64,000 nucleotides of DNA. Origin: Flavobacteriales bacterium UBA4110. Its GTDB lineage: Bacteria; Bacteroidota; Bacteroidia; Flavobacteriales; Weeksellaceae. Of this stretch, positions 51,939 to 60,723 are shown piece by piece (within the stretch, counting starts at the first letter, position 1; each line of letters begins with the position of its first letter). The stretch lies in contig DFXK01000004.1 in NCBI GenBank assembly GCA_002383165.1, forward strand, positions 13,741 through 77,740, given 5' to 3'. The position numbers and the translations under genes are program-made. The notes under the pieces were generated by a model. It was not told where the DNA came from. It searched no databases and saw only the letters and a list, made by a program, of their open reading frames with translations.

Positions 51939-53528
51939 TTATTTCTTTAAAAGATTAATACTAACAGTTGCCAGTTCAGAATCCGGGAATTTTTTGAAAA
52001 GATTCGTGTCTGGTTCTAAACCAGATTCTTTAAAAATTCTGTGGAAAACATCAACTTCAACAATATATTGGTCGGAAAATCCGTGTGTTGCATCGTAAGC
52101 TGTTGCAGCTGTTAATCCGATATTTTTTGAAGTGATTTCTGGCGGAAGTGTATGTAATTCAATCACCAATAACCCGAATTTTTCAACATAAGGTGTCCAT
52201 TTTTTTAAGTGATTCAGAAGATTTTCTTCCACGTCTTTGTTGGATAATCTTTTTCCTCGGAATGCAAAAGCGCCTGTTGATGTGCTGATTCTATCAGAAT
52301 TAATATCCAAAACCTCTTCCCAAATCCTGTTATGGTCAAGGAAAGTTCTAATGTTCAGCAAATCGCCTAAACCAATATTATAATCTGATTGTAAATCTTC
52401 GGCCAGTTGTTTTGGATTTCCAATGTCACCCCAAATCACTTTTGCCCAAATATCATTTTTAATCAAATTGGCTCTTGTCACTTTCAACGCAGCCTGATTA
52501 TAATCTGCACCAACCAAAAACAACGGATGTTCTTCCAAATGTTTTCCACGCAACGTTTGTCTTTCTATAATTTCGTAAAGATGTTGCAAAAGCGCGCCAT
52601 TTCCACAACCCATATCCAAAATTCCTTTTGGCTGCTCATGTAAAGGACGATTGAAAATCTCGATAATAAATTCATCAATCACTTTAAAATAAGTCAAATG
52701 TGCGCCGCCACTTCCCCAAACATTCATTTCACGGTTCACGTGGATTTCGTCTTCGCCATCTTCAATTTCTCGGATTTCTGAGGCTTGTCCGAAGATCAGA
52801 TTATCTAATTTTGAAAACATCGAAAGATAAGAAACTGTAACGCCATAAGCAGTGGCGCGTCTTGCAAAGAATAGTCCCGTTTCTGTGAATTGGAAGTTTT
52901 TCCCTTTTTTCGAAAACCAACCAAGTTCTGAAAGATAATCTAATATTTTTCCAAAATATTCAGGATTTTTATGGAATTCTTCTGCGCTGAAACTCGCTTC
53001 CATAAAGTATTTGTGAAACATTCCGCTCATTCCCAGTTTGATAATGATTGGCCCGATCAGAGCACCTTCAATATGTTTTTGGATTTGATAATTGAGAGAC
53101 GATTCGTCTTTGTCTTCATTCAGAAAAGATTTGTATTTCTCAAAAAGATCAATCCATTTTTTGCAGAGGTTTTCGGTGAGTTCTTTAGAATTATTGACGT
53201 CGAAATCCGCCAAAAACTCTGCTAAATCAATATAAATGTTTTGATGAGAAAAAGCTTCTTTTGTTTTTGTGTTTTTTGAGATTTTTACAACATTAGATTC
53301 ATTATTCAAATCATAATTCAGAAAACCTTGTGAAGCCAAAACTCGCAATGCAACATTCAAATAACCTTCATTAGTTTCAAATTTTTCATTGATTTCGGAA
53401 AGTTCCAGATTGTCATTAGCTTGAATAAAATCCAATACTTTTTTCTTCGACAAAGCTGAAATTATAGGCGCTGTCATGATACCGTCCAAATGTCTGAAAA
53501 TAGATTCACGAAGTTTTCTCTTATCCAT
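51939..53528 (-). CDS. Large class I SAM-dependent methyltransferase-like protein
   Basis: A 529-residue protein. The N-terminal half carries winged-helix-type segments (about 1-220; SKKKVLDFIQANDNLELSEI and GSAGM-like KLGMSGMFHKYFMEASFS) as in dimerisation domains of O-methyltransferases. The SAM-binding motif GILDMGCGNGALLQHLYEI is at roughly residues 308-326, followed by LVGADYNQAALKVTRANL. The family resembles methyltransferases found with polyketide/natural-product enzymes, but no such cluster is here. ATG 53528 (MDKRKLRES) is preferred over an upstream in-frame codon at 53660 that would overlap the divergent gene. Confidence 0.75.
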   Translation of the reverse strand: MDKRKLRESIFRHLDGIMTAPIISALSKKKVLDFIQANDNLELSEINEKFETNEGYLNVALRVLASQGFLNYDLNNESNVVKISKNTKTKEAFSHQNIYIDLAEFLADFDVNNSKELTENLCKKWIDLFEKYKSFLNEDKDESSLNYQIQKHIEGALIGPIIIKLGMSGMFHKYFMEASFSAEEFHKNPEYFGKILDYLSELGWFSKKGKNFQFTETGLFFARRATAYGVTVSYLSMFSKLDNLIFGQASEIREIEDGEDEIHVNREMNVWGSGGAHLTYFKVIDEFIIEIFNRPLHEQPKGILDMGCGNGALLQHLYEIIERQTLRGKHLEEHPLFLVGADYNQAALKVTRANLIKNDIWAKVIWGDIGNPKQLAEDLQSDYNIGLGDLLNIRTFLDHNRIWEEVLDINSDRISTSTGAFAFRGKRLSNKDVEENLLNHLKKWTPYVEKFGLLVIELHTLPPEITSKNIGLTAATAYDATHGFSDQYIVEVDVFHRIFKESGLEPDTNLFKKFPDSELATVSINLLKK

Positions 53529-53653
53529 AAAACTGTTGATTTTGTGTTTTGGAAGATAAAAATTTTCCTTTAATCTTAGCAAAGAAAAAAATACTTGTTC
53601 ATTTTTCGGTTGTTTTCCAAGATGCTGTGAAATTAACTTTGTCAAAAAATAAT

Positions 53654-54427
53654 ATGACAAAGATTCAAGATTTTAAAAATTTGCATCTAAACGAAGAATC
53701 GCTTTTAATTGGAAATGTCTGGAATGTGCAAAGTGCGAAAGTATATGAAAGTTTAGGTTACAAAGCTATTGCAACTTCTAGTTCGGCAGTTGCGCATAGT
53801 TTGGGTTATGAGGATGGAGAGCAGATGTCTTTTGAAGAATATTTTTACATTATCGAAAGAATTATAAAATCAGTTTCGATTCCTTTGTCTGTGGATTTGG
53901 AATCTGGTTATGGCGATACTATTGAAAAAATTATAGAAAATATCTCAAGACTCTCAGAAATTGGAGTGGTTGGAATTAATTTAGAAGATAGTTCTATTAT
54001 TAATGGAACTCGACAATTATTTGATAAAGAAGTCTTTTCTGAAAAACTGAAAGCTATTATTTTTGGATTAAAGAAAAAGGGATTAGAAATGTTTATCAAT
54101 ATCAGAACAGATACATTTTTATTAGGTTTAAAAAATGCTCTTGGAGAAACTTTAGAAAGAATTAAAATCTTTGAAGAACTTAATGTTGATGGCGTCTTCG
54201 TACCTTGTATTACTTTAGAAAAAGATATTGAAACGGTTACAAAATCCACCAATCTTCCAATCAATGTAATGGCAATGAAAGATTTACTTAATTTTGAAAT
54301 GCTTCAAAAATTAGGTGTTAAAAGAATTTCATCAGGGAATTTTTTAAATGATTATATTTATAAAAATTTGAAAGAAATCAATCAAGAGATTATTTCAAAA
54401 CAAGATTTTTCAACAGTGTTTTTATAA
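53654..54427 (+). CDS. Isocitrate lyase/PEP mutase superfamily protein
   Basis: A 257-residue TIM-barrel enzyme of the PEP mutase/isocitrate lyase superfamily: N-terminal NVWNVQSAKVYESLGYKAI, the catalytic-region SVDLESGYGDT, and NLEDSS, with a C-terminal VMAMKDLLNF. Relatives include oxaloacetate and carboxyphosphonoenolpyruvate-type lyases; the exact substrate cannot be read from the sequence. ATG 53654 (MTKIQDFKNLH) matches the family's N-terminus. It ends 3 bases before ada, so the two may be cotranscribed. Confidence 0.82.
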   Translation: MTKIQDFKNLHLNEESLLIGNVWNVQSAKVYESLGYKAIATSSSAVAHSLGYEDGEQMSFEEYFYIIERIIKSVSIPLSVDLESGYGDTIEKIIENISRLSEIGVVGINLEDSSIINGTRQLFDKEVFSEKLKAIIFGLKKKGLEMFINIRTDTFLLGLKNALGETLERIKIFEELNVDGVFVPCITLEKDIETVTKSTNLPINVMAMKDLLNFEMLQKLGVKRISSGNFLNDYIYKNLKEINQEIISKQDFSTVFL

Positions 54428-54430
54428 ATT

Positions 54431-55474
54431 ATGGAACTTACGGAAACAATAATGTATCAGGCATCTTTTGAAAAAAATCCCGAATTCGAAGGGGTTTTTT
54501 GGATGGGTGTGAAAACGACAGGAATTTTTTGTCGTCCAACTTGTACTGCAAGAAAACCGAAACCTGAAAATGTTGAGTTCTTTGATACTACAAAAGATGC
54601 AATCTTGAAAGGTTACAGACCTTGTAAAGTTTGTAAACCATTAGAAAATCCTGATGAAACACCTGAGGAAATCCTGAAACTAATGGATGATTTATCTGCT
54701 GACCCAAGTTTTAAATTCAAAGATGTTGATTTGGTTGAAAGAGGATTGCAACCTGCGACTGTGAAACGTTGGTTTTTGAAACATCACGGGATGACTTTTC
54801 ACGCTTTTCAAAGGATGTTTAAGATTAATTTGGCTTTTAAGAAATTGCAACAGGGCGAGAATGTTCTAGATGTGGCTTTGGACAATGGCTATGAAAGTTT
54901 GAGCGGTTTCAATGAAAGTTTCAAATCAATCTTTGGAACTTCTCCTAAAAACTCAAAAATGGAGAAAATTGTTGACCTCAAAAGAATCGAAACACCACTC
55001 GGAACAATGATAGCCTGTGCGAATGAAAATGGAATCTGTATGCTGGAATTTTCCGATAGAAAATCTTTATCAAAAGAGCTGGAAGATATTTCAAAATATT
55101 TCAAAGCTAATATTGTTCAAGGCGAGAATCCTCATTTTAAAACTTTGGAAAAAGAATTAGAAGAGTATTTCGAAAGAAAACGATTAGATTTTTCGGTTCC
55201 GCTTGCTCCGGTTGGGACAGATTTTCAGAAAAATGTTTGGGAAATCCTGAGAACAATTCCTTATGGAACTACGAGAAGTTACCAGCAGCAAGCCGATATT
55301 CTTGGCAATCCAAAAGCTGTAAGAGCAGTTGCCAATGCGAATGGACTTAATAAAATTTCCATAATCATTCCTTGTCACAGAGTGATTGGTACTAATGGAA
55401 CTTTGACTGGTTACGGCGGCGGAATCTGGCGAAAACAAAAATTATTGGAATTGGAGCAAGCGATTTTTTTTTAA
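54431..55474 (+). CDS. ada: Bifunctional Ada: DNA alkylation repair protein and regulator
   Basis: Ada removes methyl groups from O6-methylguanine and methylphosphotriesters and, once methylated, activates transcription. The 347-residue protein has the N-terminal zinc/methyl-acceptor domain with Cys34 and Cys38 (FFCRPTC-type) and the later pair in YRPCKVCK, an AraC-type helix-turn-helix (about 100-175), and a methyltransferase domain with active Cys315 in PCHRVIG. The neighbouring PEP-mutase-like gene has no known link to alkylation repair. Confidence 0.93.
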   Translation: MELTETIMYQASFEKNPEFEGVFWMGVKTTGIFCRPTCTARKPKPENVEFFDTTKDAILKGYRPCKVCKPLENPDETPEEILKLMDDLSADPSFKFKDVDLVERGLQPATVKRWFLKHHGMTFHAFQRMFKINLAFKKLQQGENVLDVALDNGYESLSGFNESFKSIFGTSPKNSKMEKIVDLKRIETPLGTMIACANENGICMLEFSDRKSLSKELEDISKYFKANIVQGENPHFKTLEKELEEYFERKRLDFSVPLAPVGTDFQKNVWEILRTIPYGTTRSYQQQADILGNPKAVRAVANANGLNKISIIIPCHRVIGTNGTLTGYGGGIWRKQKLLELEQAIFF

Positions 55475-55507
55475 TTTAATATTCAAAATTTATTATTTTG
55501 AATATGC

Positions 55508-55515
55508 TAACTTTG
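55508..55515 (+). promoter_or_regulatory. -7 box upstream of the GNAT gene
   Basis: TAACTTTG fits TAnnTTTG and lies 20 bases before ATG 55536. No clear -33 box at 19 bases. Confidence 0.4.
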
Positions 55516-55535
55516 AACTATCAACGATCAACTAG

Positions 55536-56051
55536 ATGAACATCCAGCCAATATTAGAGAACGACTTTGTAAGATTAGTTCCATTAACAGAGAATGATTT
55601 TGAGCAATTGTTCGAAGTTGCTTCTGACCCAAAGATTTGGGAACAACATCCGAATAAAGACCGATACAAAAAAGAGGTTTTCGAAAACTTCTTCCGAGCT
55701 GCAATGGAAAGTAAAGGTGCGTTCAAAATCGTAGAGAAAAATACGGGAGAGATTGCCGGAAGTACAAGATTTTATGATTATAATCCGGAAGATAATTCGA
55801 TTTTCATTGGTTATACATTTTACGCTACGAAATTCTGGGGTTCGAAATTGAATCCACAAGTTAAAAAGCTGATGCTGGATTACATTTTCCAATTTGTAAA
55901 TAAAGTTAATTTCCACGTTGGAAAAGATAATATTCGCTCTCAAAAAGCGATGGAAAAGTTAGGTGCAAAAAAGGTAGATGAAGTGATCGTTGCTTATGCT
56001 TATGAACCAGAAAGACTGAATGTCGTTTTTGAAATCACTAAACCTAAATGA
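55536..56051 (+). CDS. GNAT acetyltransferase, RimJ/RimL type
   Basis: A 171-residue GNAT protein of the type that acetylates protein N-termini or small amines: ENDFVRLVPLTENDFEQLFEVA, GEIAGSTRFYDYNPEDN, YATKFWGSKLNPQVKKLML (CoA-binding region) and NIRSQKAMEKLGAKKV. No operon partner gives a substrate. Confidence 0.85.
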   Translation: MNIQPILENDFVRLVPLTENDFEQLFEVASDPKIWEQHPNKDRYKKEVFENFFRAAMESKGAFKIVEKNTGEIAGSTRFYDYNPEDNSIFIGYTFYATKFWGSKLNPQVKKLMLDYIFQFVNKVNFHVGKDNIRSQKAMEKLGAKKVDEVIVAYAYEPERLNVVFEITKPK

Positions 56052-56077
56052 ATTGATAAATCCAATAAACTAGAAAG

Positions 56078-56440
56078 ATGAAAAAATACAGAATCCAAGC
56101 CAGCCCGTTTGTTGTTCCTACCACCGATGGAAAACTGATAGAGGAACATTGGGGAAATTCTACCAGAAACTCAGAAATTTCTATTGCACATATGGTTGCG
56201 CCACCCAATTGGAGCGAGCCACATCAGACGCCAGAGTTTGATGAGTTTACATTAATAATCTCGGGAAAGAAACATTTTGAGATAGATGGCGATTCTATAA
56301 TTCTGGAAAAAGGTCAAAGTATTTTGATAGAAAAAGGTGCCAGAGTCCGCTATTCTAATCCTTTTAAAGAACCATGTGAGTATATTGCGATTTGTTTGCC
56401 TGCTTTTTCTATGGATTTGGTAAATAGAGAATCATTTTAA
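56078..56440 (+). CDS. Cupin domain protein
   Basis: A 120-residue single cupin: metal-motif-1-like HMVAPPNWSEPHQTPEFDEFTLIISG and motif-2-like ILEKGQSILIEKGARVRYSN. Likely a small-molecule binding or isomerase/dioxygenase-type fold; no specific function is visible. It lies 26 bases after the GNAT gene. Confidence 0.78.
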   Translation: MKKYRIQASPFVVPTTDGKLIEEHWGNSTRNSEISIAHMVAPPNWSEPHQTPEFDEFTLIISGKKHFEIDGDSIILEKGQSILIEKGARVRYSNPFKEPCEYIAICLPAFSMDLVNRESF

Positions 56441-56511
56441 ATATTGTAAAATGATTAAAGATATATTTTAAACATTAACCGCTGATTGTAAATCTATTAT
56501 TTTTCAGCTAT

Positions 56512-56907
56512 TTACATCACTAGCTCATCAAACAATCTGTCAAACGTTTTGTTCAAATCGTTGCTCGCACCAGGATGAGGTCTTGACGTCTGAATAATAG
56601 AACTTTTCACAGCCGTTAGCCAGCGGAAACGTTCAGGGATTTCAAGCTGAGCAATAGAGCCAGCGGATTTTTCACCTTTGGCAATACTGACAAAAGATTC
56701 CAGATGTTTTTTCACATCCTCGTAATCTATTTTCGAACGGATGACACGAAACTTCTCTTCACAAACATGAATTTTTACCTGAATGAATTTTTCTCTCTTG
56801 GAAAACATGATTAATCCAACGTTGAAGAACTCTTCACGTTCAGGCTTCGGAACAAGACGGATTACCGCGTACTCATATAACTTTTGCTCTTGCATTTTTG
56901 GCTTCAT
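56512..56907 (-). CDS. DUF3037 domain protein
   Basis: A 131-residue protein matching DUF3037: YEYAVIRLVPKPEREEFFNVGLIMF and a C-terminal TSRPHPGA segment. The family is found next to HipA-like kinase genes in many bacteria, as here, where it overlaps the kinase gene by 35 bases. Start is ATG 56907 or 56895. No biochemical role is established that I know of. Confidence 0.8.
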   Translation of the reverse strand: MKPKMQEQKLYEYAVIRLVPKPEREEFFNVGLIMFSKREKFIQVKIHVCEEKFRVIRSKIDYEDVKKHLESFVSIAKGEKSAGSIAQLEIPERFRWLTAVKSSIIQTSRPHPGASNDLNKTFDRLFDELVM

Positions 56908-57661
56908 TTAAAAAGTTATCAGAATTGTCACGTCTCAGAATTAGAAATTGGAAATACACATCTTTGATTTCAGTTGGAGTTAAATCTGTATCGTTCCAAT
57001 GCAACCAATCTTCAGGAATCAGTTCTACAATTTCCCTCAAAACAGCATCTGTCAATATCGCTTTGAATCGTTCATTCACTTCATCCAATTCTGAAGCTTG
57101 CGGCAGGAGAACGTGATCTTTTATCATCACAAAAGGACTTACAGCGTTTTTCTCCCAATTGTCCCAGTTATGATGGAAGTATAAAGAAGCGCCGTTGTCG
57201 ATGAGCCAAAGTTCCTGATGCCACATCAGCATATTGGTATTACGGAAAGTACGATCGATATTAGTAAGGAACGCATCCAGCCAGACAATCTCAGAAGATA
57301 ATTTAGGATCGATTTTTACCGCGCCCGGATCATAAGTAATGGCACCGGAAAGATAATGCAGCGCAAGATTTAGTCCGCAGCTGTTTTTTAATAAATCCTG
57401 GATTTCTTCATCGGCTTCACTTCTCCCAAAATCCTCAGAAAGATTTGCAAAAACCAACTCCGGAATACGAAATCCTAAAATTTGAGACACCTTGCCTCCA
57501 ATTAATTCAGAAATTAATGCTTTCACGCCGTGTCCAGCACCTCGGAACTTCAGCACATATTTGAAGTCATCGTCAGCTTCTGCAAGCGCCGGCAAAGAAC
57601 CGCCTTCTCGCAACGGCAATATATATCTGGTAACCGTCACGGTTCTCAATGATAGATCCAA
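56873..57661 (-). CDS. HipA-like kinase family protein
   Basis: A 262-residue protein related to the HipA/CtkA kinase fold: EADDDFKYVLKFRGAGHG (ATP-binding region), EIVWLDAFLTNIDRTFRNTN (catalytic HRD-like loop with Asp, here NIDRT), and LWLIDNGASLYFHHN (the DFG-like DNG). It is much shorter than HipA (~440) and has no HipB-type antitoxin next to it; DUF3037 is its only partner. No ATG fits the N-terminus; TTG 57661 gives MDLSLRTVTVTRYILPLREG, the family's usual beginning. Confidence 0.75.
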   Translation of the reverse strand: MDLSLRTVTVTRYILPLREGGSLPALAEADDDFKYVLKFRGAGHGVKALISELIGGKVSQILGFRIPELVFANLSEDFGRSEADEEIQDLLKNSCGLNLALHYLSGAITYDPGAVKIDPKLSSEIVWLDAFLTNIDRTFRNTNMLMWHQELWLIDNGASLYFHHNWDNWEKNAVSPFVMIKDHVLLPQASELDEVNERFKAILTDAVLREIVELIPEDWLHWNDTDLTPTEIKDVYFQFLILRRDNSDNFLNEAKNARAKVI

Positions 57662-58026
57662 TTTGAAATTTTTTGTAAAAATAGGGATTTATAAAAGAAT
57701 TTGTATGAATTGTATTTCAGAACAAGATATACCACTTTCAGAACATTTTTTTCTACCAACAAGAGACTAGTTTTAGAATTATTACTGGGATAATTATGCT
57801 TGTCTTGAATGTGTTCTGACAGAATAATAGGAAGATTTTTAATCAAATTTAAATTTTTCAGTTGTCATTAAGTCAAAGTAACTATTGTTATGTTGCTGAT
57901 AATCAATAGTGGTAATTTGTAAAATCATTTGTCCACCCCTTTGTCCACCCTATAAAATTTAATTTTTTAAGTATAACACTTAAATTTGTAGAAATAAATT
58001 TTTAACAATCTCAAAAAGTAAACATT
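57662..58026. other. Upstream region; right part is duplicated at 58531-58774
   Basis: No gene is visible. From about 57787 to the pseudogene start at 58027 the sequence is a diverged copy of 58531-58774. Both copies contain the segment ATTTGTCCACCCCTTTGTCC and an AT-rich promoter-like stretch ending in AACAATCTCAAAAAGTAAAC before an ATG. Confidence 0.6.
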
Positions 58027-58181
58027 ATGAAAAAATCAATTCTTTGGTGGTAATGGTTTTATTAATCTTTTTTTCCAATGCTCAAAGCCCAAACAAGTAC
58101 TCTCAATTGGAAAAAGGAACTTATATCACAAAATTAAAAACACAAAATGAAACCATAGATTCTAAATTCAACAAAAAATAA
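58027..58181 (+). pseudogene. Deleted copy of the type IX-sorted secreted protein gene
   Basis: Compared with 58769-59599, this copy has a one-base loss after the ATG that breaks the signal-peptide frame, and a deletion of roughly 680 bases that joins the end of the signal peptide directly to the last 27 residues of the sorting domain (SQLEKGTYITKLKTQNETID). The 3' hairpin terminator is kept (58204-58230). Confidence 0.8.
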
Positions 58182-58203
58182 GGAAAAATAAAAGTTGAAT
58201 TTC

Positions 58204-58230
58204 GCCGGTAGATTTTCTATCGGCTTTTTT
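58204..58230 (+). terminator. Terminator, first copy
   Basis: GCCGGTAGA (58204-58212) with TCTATCGGC (58216-58224), loop TTT, then T6. It differs from the second copy (59622) by one G-T pair. Confidence 0.75.
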
Positions 58231-58269
58231 ATTTCCAATTCGAATCATTCTTTTGAAAAAAATAAAATA

Positions 58270-58431
58270 ATGTCAAGCTTTATTGACTTCGGATTGGCTT
58301 TTAAAAATAAAATCATTGAACTGAAAGAAGGCGATACGCAATTAACATTGAAAGAATTGGCACTAGTTCGTTTGGTCAAGAAAAAATTCTTCCAAGATTT
58401 GGAAGGTTTATATGAACTGGCAGGAATGTAG
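58270..58431 (+). pseudogene. Deleted copy of the nitronate monooxygenase gene
   Basis: The frame begins MSSFIDFGLA like the upstream ATG frame of the intact copy and then jumps to FKNKIIELKEGDTQLTLKEL, a region equivalent to residues about 224-290 of the full protein, before stopping at 58431. Homology continues out of frame to about 58500. The flavin and substrate sites are gone. At the break the intact copy has TCAAAAA at both edges of the lost segment. Confidence 0.8.
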
Positions 58432-58768
58432 AAGTATTGAATGGAATTCTCGGAATATCTCACGCTAAACTCGGATTGTTCGAAGGCGATTTTCCCACCA
58501 TCAAGAGAATATTTTAGATTTACTAATGGGGGATAATTATGTTATTTTTAATTTGTTATGACAGGATGATAATAGGATATTTAGCCAAATTTAAATTTTT
58601 CGGTTGTCATTAAATCAAATTAACTTTTGTTATATTATTGATAATCAATAATGTTAATTTGTAAAATCATTTGTCCACCCCTTTGTCCACCCAATAAAAT
58701 TTAATTTTTTAAGTATAAAACTTACATTTGTGAAAATAAATTTTTAACAATCTCAAAAAGTAAACATT
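58432..58768. other. Tail of the decayed copy and start of the intact copy
   Basis: 58432-58500 is the out-of-frame end of the decayed monooxygenase copy. 58531 onward repeats the region 57787-58026 and serves as upstream region for the intact secreted-protein gene. No other gene is visible. Confidence 0.6.
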
Positions 58769-59599
58769 ATGAAAAAAATCAATTCTCTATTGGTAATGGT
58801 TTTATTAATCTTTTCCAATGCTTTCAAAGCGCAAACAAGTACTGAGCATTTTGAAACAGAATCGCACGGGAGCAGTTCTTTTACGGACAATGGAGTTGTT
58901 TTTAATATTCTTTCCCACGTAGGTACGTTCGATGTCCAAGCCAATTATCCCGGAACTGGCTGGAACGGAACGGCAAATGATAATCGTTATATTGATAACT
59001 CGAATTCGACTGCTAGTCCGCCCTCTTTTAGCATTAAAACAACTTCTAATTTATTCAAAGTAAACAGATTCTGGATGTATCTATCTGCTCTAAATCTCGA
59101 TTTGAATGTTGCAGGAACTCTCACAATTACAGGTAAATTATCCGGAGTTACCAAATTTACCCAGACCAAAACGAATGGTTTTGCTACTTCTTTGGGAAAT
59201 ACAAATGGTTATACCTTAATTGATTTGACCAATCTGAATGGTCAGAACTATTCTAATATCATCATAGATCAACTACAGATTACTTTGGGTGGAGCTTTTA
59301 GATATGCTGGTTTAGATGCTTTCACTTGGGTTAAGGATTCTAATATAGTTTTAGCGGTTGATGATACTCAGAACAAGGCTAAAGATTATGTCCTATATCC
59401 TAATCCGGCTTCTGACTATGTAAGTTTTAATAATGCTAAGGATATTCAAAAAGTGGAGATTTATGATTTGAGTGGGAAACTGGTTATTACCTCTGATAAA
59501 GCAGAAAAAGTAAATGTTTCTCAATTGGAAAAAGGAACTTATATCACAAAATTAAAAACACAAAATGAAACCATAGATTCTAAATTCATCAAAAATTAA
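58769..59599 (+). CDS. Secreted protein with type IX (type A) sorting domain
   Basis: A 276-residue protein: signal peptide (MKKINSLLVMVLLIFSNAFKAQ), a beta-sandwich-like central domain (HFETESHGSSSFTDNGVVFN...ALNLDLNVAGTLTITGKLSG), and a C-terminal type A sorting domain (VLYPNPASDYVSF, then VEIYDLSGKLV, then LEKGTYITKL). It is therefore cargo of the type IX system whose sortase PorU begins this window. Function of the central domain is not visible. A deleted copy lies directly upstream. Confidence 0.85.
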   Translation: MKKINSLLVMVLLIFSNAFKAQTSTEHFETESHGSSSFTDNGVVFNILSHVGTFDVQANYPGTGWNGTANDNRYIDNSNSTASPPSFSIKTTSNLFKVNRFWMYLSALNLDLNVAGTLTITGKLSGVTKFTQTKTNGFATSLGNTNGYTLIDLTNLNGQNYSNIIIDQLQITLGGAFRYAGLDAFTWVKDSNIVLAVDDTQNKAKDYVLYPNPASDYVSFNNAKDIQKVEIYDLSGKLVITSDKAEKVNVSQLEKGTYITKLKTQNETIDSKFIKN

Positions 59600-59621
59600 G
59601 GAAAAATAAAAGTTGAATTTC

Positions 59622-59648
59622 GCCGATAGATTTTCTATCGGCTTTTTT
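59622..59648 (+). terminator. Terminator, second copy
   Basis: Perfect stem GCCGATAGA (59622-59630) with TCTATCGGC (59634-59642), loop TTT, T6. Confidence 0.8.
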
Positions 59649-59735
59649 ATTTCCAATTCGAATCCTTATTTTTGAAAAAATAAAATAATGTCAAGCTTTA
59701 TAGATTTCGGATTGGCTCAAAAACAATATAACAAG

Positions 59736-60671
59736 ATGAATAAAATCACCCAGCTGTTCAATATAAAATATCCAATTGTGCAAGGCGGAATGATCTGGCA
59801 TTCCGGTTGGCGATTGGCTTCGGCGGTTTCTAATAATGGCGGATTGGGATTGATTGGCTCTGCAAGTATGTATCCTGATATTTTGAGAGAAAATATTAGG
59901 AAATGTAAAGCGGCTACGGATAAACCTTTCGGTGTGAATGTTGCTCTACTTTACCCAAATCTTGAAGAAATCATCAATATCATTTTGGAAGAAGGCATAA
60001 AAATCGTTTTTACATCCGCAGGAAATCCGAAAACTTATACAGAAACTTTAAATAAAGAAGGCATCAAAGTCGCTCATGTAGTTTCAAGTGCAAAGTTTGC
60101 GATAAAATGTCAAGAAGCTGGAGTTGATGCGGTTGTAGCAGAAGGTTTTGAAGCTGGTGGTCATAACGGGCGAGATGAAACGACCACGCTTTGCCTGATT
60201 CCGAATGTCAGAAAACAAATCGATATTCCTTTGATTGCAGCGGGCGGAATTGCATTGGGAAGTCAGATGCGAGCTGCAATGACTATGGGCGCAGACGGTG
60301 TCCAGATTGGTTCTCGTTTTGCAGCAACAGTTGAAGCAAGTTCTCACGAAAATTTCAAAAATAAAATTGTTGAATTGAAGGAGGGCGATACGCAATTAAC
60401 ATTGAAAGAATTGGCACCAGTTCGTTTGGTTAAAAATAAATTTTTCCAAGATCTGGAAAGTCTGTATGAAACTGGCAGGAATGTAGAAGCATTGAAGGAA
60501 ACTCTCGGAAGAGCCCGCGCCAAACGCGGAATGTTCGAAGGTGATTTGGTAGAAGGCGAACTGGAAATCGGACAAGTTTCTGCTTTGATAGACGAAATTC
60601 TTCCTGTTGAAAAAGTCTTCGAGAACTTAATTAAAGAATTCAACGAAGCAAAAATAGATTTGACTTTGTAA
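59736..60671 (+). CDS. Nitronate monooxygenase family protein
   Basis: This FMN-dependent TIM-barrel enzyme oxidises alkyl nitronates (or acts as an enoyl-reductase-like FabK relative). It has NIKYPIVQGGMIWHSGWRLASAV at the N-terminus, VVAEGFEAGGHNG with the catalytic histidine, and IPLIAAGGIALG and GADGVQIGSRF for FMN phosphate. I start at ATG 59736 (MNKITQLF), giving 311 residues, because that begins the fold; an in-frame ATG at 59688 follows a -7 box (TATTTTTG, 59664-59671) and would add 16 residues. A deleted copy lies 1.4 kb upstream. Confidence 0.85.
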   Translation: MNKITQLFNIKYPIVQGGMIWHSGWRLASAVSNNGGLGLIGSASMYPDILRENIRKCKAATDKPFGVNVALLYPNLEEIINIILEEGIKIVFTSAGNPKTYTETLNKEGIKVAHVVSSAKFAIKCQEAGVDAVVAEGFEAGGHNGRDETTTLCLIPNVRKQIDIPLIAAGGIALGSQMRAAMTMGADGVQIGSRFAATVEASSHENFKNKIVELKEGDTQLTLKELAPVRLVKNKFFQDLESLYETGRNVEALKETLGRARAKRGMFEGDLVEGELEIGQVSALIDEILPVEKVFENLIKEFNEAKIDLTL

Positions 60672-60723
60672 ATCCAAAGCTGGATTGCTCATCATTCATC
60701 ATTAATCATTTATAATTAAAAAA

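Noticed and set aside
56512..57661. Classical HipBA toxin-antitoxin module
   Set aside because: The kinase is much shorter than HipA and the partner has no helix-turn-helix; it is reported as a HipA-like/DUF3037 pair instead.
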